64,000 bases of DNA from Macrocystis pyrifera (taxonomy: Eukaryota > Sar > Phaeophyceae > Laminariales > Laminariaceae), in contig JASSKH010000005.1 in the NCBI GenBank assembly GCA_031763025.1, positions 7,541,570-7,605,569 on the forward strand, read 5' to 3'. Positions 48,692-61,300 of the stretch are shown here, piece by piece (position 1 is the stretch's first letter; every line of letters begins with the position of its first letter). The notes beneath the pieces are model-generated. The model was given only the letters and a program-made list of their open reading frames with translations. It did not search any database and was not told the origin of the DNA. Position numbers and translations under genes: made by a program.

Positions 48692-51600
48692 GAAAGAAAA
48701 AAAGAAAGAAAAAGAGACAGAGACAGAGAGAGAGACGGAGGGAGAGAGAAGGAACGAGAAGACAACATTAAACGCTGAAGCATGAACTGGGACCACTCAA
48801 GCAGCGAACGAGATGCAAACACAAACCGGAGCACCGCAACAACCAACCAAAAAAACACGTATCCCTAAAACAGTCCATACAAACATGAACACGCCACCGC
48901 AACAATGGTAGAACCCCCCCCCGTCCTACTCCCCCTCTCCCCCCTCCCCTTCTTACCCCATCCGAATGAGCGCCCATACGTTGGAGGTGTCTCTATTAGG
49001 AGTAGAAACGGTGCTCCGTCTCGTCGAAAGGGATGCATGTTCAATGGTCAAACGACTAAGGCAAGCAACAAGCGAGTACGCCCTCCCCCTCCCCCCCCCC
49101 AGCAATCATACGCCTACGGCCATGCATGATAACGGGTAACCGCCCCCCCCTCGCCAGCAATCGCACCTCTCGGTGAACAGCCAGAGCCCTCTCCAGCAGC
49201 CTCACGGCTTCCGTGTGGCACCACCGGAAGCACGGCTCCCCGTCCCCGTTAGGGATGCCGTTCATCGCCTCGCCACCGTCACCCACTCCGTGGCTCGAAG
49301 AGGAAGGGCTCACCCTTTCCCACTGCCATTTGTCATCGTAAGACCTCCCCGTCGCCTTCACGCTGGCAGGGCTCTTAGACGCCGCCGGCCCCGTCTTCAG
49401 CAGCAGCAGCGCCAGGTTGTGGCTGCGATAATTTTCATCATTGTCATTGCCGGTCGTCGTGGTTTTCACGTTATTCGAAGGGGGACGGGTGGCGGGTGGC
49501 GGGGGAGGGGGGAGTGTGACAAGATGTCATTTTACGGGTGAGGACGGCGAGCGGTGAGCAGTGGGGGAGGTAGCAGGTCCGTCCGCGTATTTTCCGGCAG
49601 AGACCATCCGACAGACACAAGACACCCGGCGGCAGGTCAATTCCAGCACTACATAAGGGGGGCGTGCTCTACGTGCCCCCTCCCAACGGCGTTACGTCCA
49701 CGGTTGTGCAAAACCCTGCAATTTGAAAGACGACAACGACAATAACCCCCCCCGCCATGTAGGGATGCGAGGGTCTATGGTCATACGACTACGGCCATGC
49801 ATGAGATCGAGTACATCTCTCCTATCGAGTACACCCCCCCCCAACCGTACATACATAATCCAAGGTTCCCCTTCGGGATTTTCGTCGACTTGAAATCCCC
49901 GGGGTGTCGCAAGCTGAAAAGGGAGTGACAACACAGCAGGCGTTCTTTCTCAGGTACTCGTACAGTACGCAGCCACTGGGCAAGGACGAAAAATATACAA
50001 AAAGGAGCTCTTGAAAGCTGAAGAAAAAAGAAGTAGCCACTGGGCAAGTAACCGAGCAAGTAACGCCGACCAGCTCAAACGACTTCATACCTAATGTAGT
50101 TATTATACGTGTCTAAGTTGGCTTGTCGTCGGTTGGCGACGACGGTGTAGCATACGCTTCTCACTGCGTGAGGTGGACAACCAGGGTACCGCTTTTTGGT
50201 TGTAGTTTTTCTGGCGGTCACAACGGCTGGCGGTCGAGCTAGATCATTTGTGAGGGGTGGAGAAACCTTAACTCCGCACAAGGGGAATTGTCGTATCACG
50301 TATTGTGTATATGGTAAGGTACACACGAGGCAGATACATGGTGTACCGCCCATTGCTGTCTCTGGAAGTGGCCACACCAGAAAACGATTTTTCGCTTTAA
50401 TCGAAGCTGTCACCCATTGCAAGTCCGCCTCGAAAGCGATTCTTAGTTCATAGGATGCAGCTCGCCCTTCATGCGGCTCGCACTAACACCTCACGGCGCT
50501 TCGCGCTTGGTGCAAGCGGTGTCTTGTCTGGTCGGTGAAAACCCGACGTGATCCGTCCCAGCACTGTAGAGATGCGAGGGTCTATGGCCATACATGGCAT
50601 CAGTACCTCCCCCTCCCCAACGCTCTGCAACCCTCCACCCATAACCCCCCCACCCCCCCTTCGTCCACTGTACACCTCCTGACAGGTAGAACTTGTCCTA
50701 ATATTCACATTGTGTGCGATGAAAACATACTACCACGCTAATATTGCCGGGAATGTATGTGGACCGTCTTGTGGGTATTCGCACAAATACCCGAACGGTC
50801 CTTTTACATTGAGAGTGGTACACTGCTGTATTGTATTGTGGCGGATTTCAGCTATGTGTACCGTATAATGGCGTAGCAACACCGCCTATGTACCGTGTTG
50901 AGGTTGCCGAACCAACAATATACGAAGTACAGCAGTACTACATGTACGTTTGATCTCTCACCAGGTTTGCGCCACCTCTGGGTGATTTCGGCCTAGCCGG
51001 GCCTCCCGGATGGATAATGCCTCTCGATGGAGTCGCTCTGCCGCCGTTGAATCCTTGGGACACGACAAAAAAAAAAACGAACGAAAAAAATAGTAGTTGA
51101 AAAAACACATTCGAAACAAAACACGCAAGGTACACGAAGTACACAAAATACACGAAACACACGTAACGAAACAAAGTCGTAGCTGGTACAAAATACCACT
51201 ACAAAAATACCGTGTAGTATATATACCACGTGCCGTTCACGTGAAACCTGGTAATGACAAAACATACCAGGTATAGAAAAAATCGTTTCATACCGTAGTA
51301 TCAGGGGGGGGGGGGGGACCATAGTACATACAGTAGCACCAAATATTGTTAGTAAAAATAGGTAGATGTATAGGTTTTCGTGTGTACCGTAGGTGTTATT
51401 TACTATTGGCCCCCCGTAATAGAAGTACTATTACGGGGGTCCATAGTTAACGGGACCAATTTTTGTTAGTAAAAATAGGCAAATATATAGGTTTTTATGT
51501 ACACCATAGGTCCTGTTAACTACGGACCCCCGTAATAGTAGCAGTGAGTACGAGTAGTATTAATAGTAGTAAAACGGCACGAAACATGGTGTCAGGAGAC

Positions 51601-54600
51601 AACAGTAGCAGACATTTAATAGTAGCAGAGGGTTTATCTCAACGGACATACGCTTCGCAACGGATCTCTTGTTGAATACACGTCCCGCAAGCACGCCAAC
51701 TCAGCAGGCCTTCGAACGGCACGTGAGGCTTGAGGCACACACGCGCTCGACCGCTCGCGTCTCCAAATATCGGGTGGACAAACCAGACCTTAGACGTACC
51801 CAATCGGATCATTTAGTAACTCGCCGCAAGACACGCTCAACGGACCGTCCTAGCCGTAAACGGACCTCTTAAATCTCAACGGACCGATTTAGTATCCCAA
51901 CGGGTCTTTTAATTCATCCCGAAGGATGGAAACAAACACACAAACGAAACCATCGGCCACAATACTACTCACCGAAGGACAGACTCACTGGCCCTGTTTT
52001 TGTAGTTATAAAAAAGCCTACAAGTACTCAACGAACAATACCAACAAATATCCCACTAGGGGCAAAAACGCCATGACCAGTTGGGCTTTGAAAAAAAAAC
52101 AAAAAAAAAACAGTTACCCTTGGCTTGCAGACGGAAATTTTTGCATTCGGTCACACATTGTCATAATGTGCCAAAACGCTCAACACGTGCTCGGTACACA
52201 CTTCCGTAAATAGTAAACGGTGCTCACGTTCTCGACCAGCAGAGTGGTTTATTCTTCGACGAACAAATTAAAAAATTGAAACTGAGCTTTGAGACCGACA
52301 TTTTCTTCAAAAAATGTTCTCTGTAGTAGCGCGGTGCTTGATCGATCCCGCGCGGTTAAGGGCAAAAAAACTCGAAATGGAAATATAAGTAACATAAAAT
52401 AAGTGATTGAAAAAAAAGAAGAGAAGGAAAACCTCCGCGCACCTGGCCTTGGCTGGTGTAGAGAAGCGCGAGGTTGTTGAGGCCCTGTGCCGTTTCAAGG
52501 CTGTTGGGCGGCAGTACTCTCTGCCGAATGTCCAGGCTCCGCTGGAACGTCGCGGCCGCCTCCCTGCCATCGCGGGGCGCCCCGAGACAAGAGCAATAAA
52601 ACATGTAAGCACAAGAAGACAAACAACGCAGCACACGAGCAAGAAACGAACGAGACAAACAAGCAACAAGAAAAAACAGAACAAAATCAAAAGCAAGAAA
52701 AAAAAAGAAAAAAAAATGAACCCTAGTACCGCATAGCAAAAAAAAAAACACACACACACAAACACCACCACCAACATTAACAAGCCATAACTACTATTAC
52801 GGGGGACTATAGTAAACAGGACCTATGGTACACACAAAACCTAAATATTTACATATTTTTTACCAACAATATTTGGTCCTATTCACTATGGTCCCGCGTG
52901 GAACATAACAGAAAGCACTGGCATCTGTAGCATAACAGCATCCTCTCGCATTTGCCCGCAACCGCCCGCATCCGCCGCTGCTACGTATCATCTTACACAT
53001 ATCGCGGCAGATCCTCCTCCGACCATAACCGACTACATTCACTTCCCCTCCAGCCCACAAACAACCCGACGGGCTCCGTCCCGGCATTGCAGGGATGCGA
53101 GATTCTACGGTCATACGACTACGGCCATGCATGATGTCGAGTGTACCACCCCCTACCCCCCCCCCCCCCCCCCTTCTCCTATACACGCACCCCGGGCGGT
53201 CCTCCATGAACAGCAGGATGGCGAGATTGTTCAGCCCCGACGCCAGCTCCGGAGAGTACGGCCCCAGCGTCCGCTCCCATATCTCCATACTCTGCCGGTA
53301 GCATGCCTCGGCCTCTCTATTTCGGCCGTGCTCCACGAGGAAGACGGCCAGCACGCTCGTCTCCGCCGCCACCGCCGGGTGCCTGGAGCCGAACACCCGA
53401 AGCGCGACCGCCAAAGACCGCCTGCAGCAGCATCAGCAACAGCAGCAGCAGTCACAGCAGCGACAAAAAAACGACGACAAGGAATGCAACAACAGCAGTC
53501 GCAGCAGCACGGTTAAGGTTTGGATTGTTTTTGTTGTTGAGGATACAACAGCAGGGTTGGGCTATGGTATGGTTTGTTTTTGGGGCTTGGTTAGTATTCG
53601 GTATTGCTCTGGTTTCGGTTTGGTTTTGCTTGTTTGATTTGGTACGTTTTGGATTGTGTTTGATTTGGTTCAGGTTTGGGTCTTGGATGGTTCCCGGTGT
53701 GTTTTAGCTTGGTTTGGTTCGGTTCGGTTCGGTTCGGTTCGGTTCGGTTCGAATCGGTTCGATATTAGTTCGATTCGGTCGGATCCAATCGGTTCAAAAA
53801 TGGGAGGGGGGGCGAGACGGGAAATCGGACGGCGATGTCACCACGGTGGAGCATTTCATGCCACCGACAACGAAAAATCAAAAACGTCAAACAAAAAAGA
53901 GCGAACCAGGAAGGGCAGAATAAACAACAAGCTACGACAACACGACGCAATAAGAGAAAAAACCGAACACAAAAAAAACACACGCAAGAAAAAACAAACC
54001 GAAAAAAAATGTCTCCGAGAGCGACCGCACCTGTACAACTCCTCCGAGAGCGTCGGCTTCCCCTGCTGCGCAGCGAGCCCGGCCAAGCTGGCCACGCACA
54101 CCGCCGCCTCCGCGCTGTGGGGCCCCGTGGGCCCCGTTTGGACGAGCGCAAGCGACTGCCCCCCCACAGCAGACGCGCGGTCAAAGTGTCCCATCTGACG
54201 AAGAATCTGTACGGCCGTGGGTGGTTGCATAGACGAATGAGAAGGAGGAGAGGGGAGGCGAGGGGGGGGGGGGGGGGGGGGTGTCAAGGCTAAGAGGTAC
54301 AGCATACAGTACATGCCCTCAACAAACATGGACACTGTCTATGCATCCTTGACCATGTCATACAAAACCCGCATGCACGTAGCACATACATACGCGCCGT
54401 CGCACCATCTGCACGCAAGCTTGCAAGGATGATATTTCGACCGACTAATAAAATTATCGGTCTCTCACGCCTGCGTGTGATTATTTTTGTGTTCCGTCAA
54501 AAGCATCACAGCCGGCCATATAATACAGCGAGGAGGTCTTTTGCGTGCCCAAAAACAAACAAAACAGACGTTAACGCCACCTTGACGTTAACTTCGCCAA

Positions 54601-55330
54601 CGAAAAAAAAAACTGAACAAAAACGCGCATGATACCTGGTACAACCAAAAACACCCTCTATCAGGTGTACCAGGTAAGCGAAACACAAAACAACGTCCAT
54701 GAGCAAAACACACCAACTACACACAACATGTTCCGTAACCTCACCCTTGACGTTAAAACCAAAAAAACAGTGGGGGGGGGGGGGGGGGGGGAATAAGTAC
54801 AGCAGTAAGATTGTCAGAACCTGCGATACACCCAAAAATCACACACGTACCTCCCCTATGAAATACGTTCGTATGAAACCATGAAACCATGTGCGACGAA
54901 TTTTGTTCAGAACACCAGTCATATTTCCGCCGTAGGGCGCGCAAGCACGCATGCGTCGGCAGTAACACTCGCCTGGCAGTACTCCAGCATGGCCCTCGAC
55001 GCCCCCGGGTTTCTAGCATTCTCCATGCTCATTGCCTTCTGGAACCGCTGCTCGGCTTCCTCTAGCTGCCCCTCCGCCACCAGGCACCGCGATATACCTT
55101 TCAGCACCTGCAAAACCCGTCCGTGTGCGCAAACAGCAGTGCGGGTCGAACGCGCGTTACCTACCTGGTACTGGTATCTACGCATCATACGTCGAACGTA
55201 CCAGGTATATCGAATCCCCACTTGCATCATCCGTAGATGTCTTAGGGATCGGTCGAACGCGCGTTAGGTGCACGTGTAGAACACATCGAACAGCATCATC
55301 CATATCCCACTGCTGCTACTGCTGCTACTG

Positions 55331-55373
<43 letters not shown>

Positions 55374-58300
55374 GCACATTTCAGGGCAAGGAGGACCTGC
55401 GAAAAAAAAAAAAACGTCCGCGCGAAAGCAGCGTTCCATATCATGGGAATGGATGGATCACACCTCGGGTGTAGGGGTAGATAGACGGTCGATTCCCACT
55501 GCACCATGATCTATACCCTGGTACACATCTTTCAGAGCAACTATAGCACCAGGTGGTCGTGATCTGTATGATTTAGCTCGTGTTGTCCTGATCTGTTATG
55601 ATGTTAGCTCATGTTCACGTGCGCACGATGCAGGGCACGTTTCCTGAGATGGATCGGTACTACACAGATCCTGTCCAGTACCTCAGAACCGCAGGTTATA
55701 GGACCTAGATGATCTACAGTACATCTAACAGTTACGTCGGGATTCATGTGTCCGACGTGTGACCATGAATGTTACCTACACTCCCGGTTAAAAGAAAAAA
55801 AAGAAAGAAAGAAAGAAAGAAAAAAACACGAACTGCTACAGTACGTACGTCACACAACAAAAACACAAGGGGGCGAGATGAAAACATCCGACGAGTGACG
55901 CCAAAACTGAGGGAACGAACGAACACGGCCAGCTTGTCGAGGCCACGCAACGAAACACACACACCCGCCGTGCGTATGTACATTGCATACAAAGAGCGAG
56001 GGCTCACTCCCGAGCGCTTTCCCTTGCATTGATTGGGTCACAACACAACACCAACTACTAATACCACCAACCGACACCCGCCAAAAACACTCCACAATCC
56101 TGGCAAGGAGGCCGATTCCCTCGGCATACATCAGCGGCAAAATACCCTCCCTCCACCAGCGGAGCACGCACCACCTTGTTCGAGAAAATGGCTGAAGCGC
56201 ACTGAGGACGAGAAAAAACTACTACTAATAGCGCGCCAACCAATGGTTGATTGGGTCTGATTGTCTCAGGGCTAGGGTTAGTTCTATTCGTCCCCCACAC
56301 ATACAGTAGTAGTGTATCCAACTATTTCCTCGAATAAGTGGTAAACTTCCCTCCCCTCCCCCTCCCCGCCCTGCCCTCCTGGCCCACACCTGTTGGTCGT
56401 CATTTAACTCTACGGCCATGCACGTAACTCTACGGCCATGCACGATATCGAGTACGCCCCCCCCTCCCCCCCCCCCCCCAACCCCCGCCTCCCTTCCCGG
56501 GCCACACCTGTGCTGAGAAGGACTGCGTTTGCGGCTTGGCGCGGTCGTGCTCCGTCCTAGCCTCCACCCTCGCCAACGCCTCCTTGTAGAACTCCATCGC
56601 CGACGCCTTCTCCACGGTCAGAAACAGATAGTCAGCCAGCAGCTTCACGGCCGCGGCCAGCTTAAGGCTCGACCCTTGCCCCGAAGCGATGGCTTTCTCC
56701 CTGAGGTGGTGTTTTGTTTCGACGATACGTAGGACACCCGAATGGCAGACGAGAGGCGGTGTGTGAGCGTGTGTGTGGGGTTTCGGGTGTGTGCGTGTGT
56801 GTAGGAGGGGGGGGGGGGGGGGCAGAATTGAGAGGAAAGGAAATTTCTTCGCTCCCCTACTGACCAATAGTTAACGCTACTCCTACAGTTGGTTTATGTA
56901 CCGCTAGAGAATCGCCGCCGTGCTGCGCAGGTGCAACAACGCCTCAAAAAACCCCAACAAAACCGAACCGAATGAAACCAAGCCAACGACACCTACACCT
57001 TCCAAACCCAACAGCACTTCACCCCCCCCCCCCCCCACCTACCTATAAGCCCTGATGCTGTCAGTGTAGGCCTCCAGAGCGGTGAAGCCGAACCGTTTCT
57101 CCACCTCCGCCCAGCACGACACGAGGCCGCACCGCCCCATGGCGAGGTACTTCCCCCCGGCCTTCCGCCCCAGGCCGCTCTTGAGCACCTTCAACCTCCC
57201 GAGATACAGAGACATGCGGGCCGCCGCATGCTCCACGGTCTCTCCCGCGGCCTGTCATGGCGAGACGAGGCGCAAGGCGAGGGTGGTGGTGTGGTGAGCT
57301 TGGGGGCTTCGAGCACCATGCACCGGCGGGGTGAGAGAAGGGGACTATTTCAAAACAAACAGGACAGCATGACAAAAAGACAACACGCAGCAACAAGTCT
57401 CCTTCCCTGACAGAAGAGAGGTGGGGTTGGAGAGGGTAGGAAGAGATGACTCTCTGGCCGAAAATGTAAAACACCGTTTCGTTCGTTTTGACACCAGAGT
57501 CCAAACGAGAAAAATATTTCTGTAGCACTGCTATCAAATACGTACTGCTGTAGACTACACTAACAAGCAGCTCAACCACGAGCCAGTGCGCGCAGCCTTC
57601 CGAACTCACAACCAGCACGGAAAGGGGCGGCGGGGGGGGGGGGGGGGGGACGTGGTGATGACAAAAACTAACCGAATTGAGGATGAAGTCCATCTGGGTG
57701 CTCGAAGTCACGTGGCCGCTTCGCCCCTGGTCGCCCAAGATGGTCACCGGCTGAAGGAGTGCGTGAGCCCGCAGTTTTTCAAGCACCTGCTCGGTTAGGC
57801 CACGAAAGACGACAGAAAACCACAAAGGTCATAAAACAATTGACAAAAAACAAAAAAACAGGGACGCCTGTGGGAACAAGAAAAAAAAAACACACACACA
57901 CATACACACAAACCACAAACAAAACAGCATCAACACGAACGAAACGACATTGACAGAACACAACACACATGGAAAAATCAAAACCAGCGCAAAAAACACA
58001 ATAAAATATCACACAAAACCAACAAACGACAAATAAAAGCTAAACCGAGGAAAAAAGCATGAAAAAACATCCCACCGAAAACGCGAAACGAGGCATCGTG
58101 ACGGTTTCAAAAACCAAAAAAAAAAAAAAAACAAGAACGTGCTCCGGGTTATAGGGCTGATGACCGCACTACATACAGTACATACAACACTTCGAAAATG
58201 TATCCAATAGAACAGAACGTTGATCGTTAGGTCGTGGACGGTACCCTCGACCACTCGAACGCCCTGCCGCTGCCCCCCCCCCCCCCACCATGATCATGAG

Positions 58301-61300
58301 TACACCCCCCACTCCCGCCGTGCCAAAACGCAATCCTGACCTCATCAAACACGTCGTCGCTTTCGGTGTCCCACAGCGACTCCAGCATCTGCTCGGGAGC
58401 AGGCACCTGAATCGAACCAAAACCGCCGTCACCACCACCACCATAACGATCGGGGGGCAAAGGCCCCGCGGATACGAGGGGGGGGGGGGGGGGTCGATGA
58501 TCAGCAAAACTCTCAGCCGTGAGCAGGACTGTCAACCGCCAGCAGGACTGTCAACCGTCAGCAGGGCTACCGTCAAATCGTCAGCACAATCACTGTCAAC
58601 CGTCAGCAGGACTACTGACAGCCGTCAGCAGGACTATCGTCAACCGTCAGCAGGACTACTTTCAACCGTCAGCAGGACTACTGTCAACCGTCAGCAGGAC
58701 TACTTTCAACCGTCAGCAGGACTACTGTCAACCGTCATCAGGACTACTGCCAACCGTTAGCAAATCAGCAGGACTGCTCTCATTTCTATCATGCAACTAT
58801 ACATCCTGGGGGCGGTCTAGTTTGACCCTCGGCCTGGGCTGGGCTGATGTGACTCACATGTCTCGGCAGGATGGCGAGATGCAAGTAGCGGTTTCGGATG
58901 TGATCCGGCAACTTCAGCGTGCACACCTGTCACACGTCACGTTAGATCACACCACACCACGTCAACATCTCATCACACAACATAAACAACATCATGCCGG
59001 AACACATCACATCATTTCAACCGGTGGTGCGCAAAGGAAAACGGGTCGGAGTTGTTGCTGCCCCTGGTGTTCGCTGGTGTTTCAGGGAGACCCCACGAGA
59101 AAAACTTTCCGGAAAGAAAAACACGACATTTCTCGGCATCTTTCTCAAGAATATTCGGGGAAATTTCTACGGTATTACGACGTAAAAACATGAAACACGT
59201 AGAAATACATACCAGGCACACGCAGTACAAGTATATATACGCGGCATGAAAGTCCACCCAGTCTTGAAACATCTTAAGCTCACCTTGCCCGCGCTGTAGA
59301 GCGCGATGTAGTCGGGGTCGTGCAGCCCGCTACTTTGTAGCGAAGCCCGGGTGAGTTCAACGGTCCTGAAAAAAAGGGGATCGCGAACGGTTGCATTAAA
59401 CGGTCGAGGATGAAAAAACAAATATTGGCAGTATACGTACCAGCAGCCGAAACATAATGCCGAAACTTTGGTCAGCAGTCAGGCGAAGAAAAAAAAACGG
59501 GGACGCCAGATGGCCGAGGGAATGGGGGGCAACCTCCCCCCCTCCCCCTCCTTAGCCTACAAAACCACGACTCATTTATACGCGAGCGCATCCCTTGTAG
59601 CGGTCCTCGAAAGGGGTCGGCCCTGAGTTTATTCATATCGACCCCCCCCCCCCCCCCCCCCCCCTCCTCCTCATCCTACAAAACCACGACGCATACTGGC
59701 ATATATTTAATATCGTATTATATACCTCGCGAGCGCGTCTCGTGTAGCGGCCCACGAGAAGTGTCGGCCCTGCCCCTGCAGAGTGGTCCCGATCATCACC
59801 AGAGCGTGCGGCGCATACCGGCAAAGCTTGATGATCGATCGGACAGGCTTTTTATCGCACCACAGGTGAGAGAGGAGGGCCCGCCCCATGATGGGAGAGG
59901 GGGGGAGGGGGGAATGGGGGAGGGGATAGGAAAACAAAGGTGGGTAGGGGAGGGAGTGGAGGAGGAAGGGAAGGAAGGAGAGGGGAAGGGAAGGGAAGCG
60001 GATATAATGAATTGGCAAGAACGTTTTGTGCGTTGTATGTAGAGCCGGGTTGGGGGCGATATATTAGGGAGGCAGACGGAACGCGTGGATCGCGGGTGGG
60101 CAAAGCTTATAACGATCGACCGGACAGGATTGCCAGGGGATGGCAATGGGGAGGGGGGGGGGGAGAACGGGTGACAACAATTAACCCGTTTGGAACTCCA
60201 CCAACACTTTTCGGGATAAAGTACTTGGATTTAGTGTGCCATCAGTTTTGCAGCAGCAAGGGCCCAGCGAACAGACGGAATGCCGTGGGTCACCTCGAGC
60301 AGAAAGTAAAGCTCAAGACGTTCGTTTTCGTAAAAACGTCTTTTAGCACTTGCGTACCTCTGAGTCTCGCAGAGAACCCCATTCGGCAGCCTCCATGCCT
60401 GAGCACCTCTTCAGGAGAAGCTTACACTGGGGTACCAGAGCAGCACAGCGGGGAGAGAGGCAGGGAGGGGGGGGGAGGGGGGGGGGGAGGGAACGCATTG
60501 GTAAATATATTCCTCCACACATGCACATAGAGTAGAGCCAGAGTCGAAAACTACGGCAAAAAAAAAAACATGGGAACAAGACCTCAGTCCCCGACCATGG
60601 TTTGACAAACAACCACCGGCTTCGACAACAAAAACTACTGAAACCCTTTCGCTACTACTGCTGTACCTACTGTACGTACAGAGTAATACCTACTGTATGT
60701 ACAGTAGTACAATACCTACTGTGCGTACAGTAGTACAATACCTACTGTACGTACAGCATAATATCTACTGCGCGTACAGTAGTACAATACCTACCGTACG
60801 CACAACGATACAATACCGAAAAACTACCCACTAATTCCAAGCAGTTTGTGCTCAAAAACGTTCTGGAAGGGGTCAACTACTACAAACACCAGCACAGCAC
60901 AGCAGTAGAAACTTCCTGCACTGCACAGTAGTGTACTGCTGTGGCACAGCAGTAGTGTACTGTTGTACCACTTACACCATCCGGTGCACACTGCCCTGGA
61001 TTGGACCGCCCTACTGTCTGTGCCACGCGACTGCTGTGCGGACACCGTACTGCCATACGCAGTGGTACGTACTGCTGTAGTGCAGTGAAAACCCTACTCC
61101 ATACCTGGTACAGACCAGGTATACAACATGCCTGATACAAATACTCGTATTACGGAGGACCATAGTAAACAGCACCTACGGTACACACAAAAACCTATAT
61201 ATTTCCCTATTTTTACTAACAAAATTTAGTCCCATTTACTATGGTCCCCCGCAATAGTGTAACCGCTGCTGTACCCGAGTCCAACTGCACCAAAAGTGTA

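Noticed and set aside
53708-53762. Telomere-like repeat (GGTTC)n
   Set aside because: The pentamer differs from known telomere repeats and lies inside an intron.
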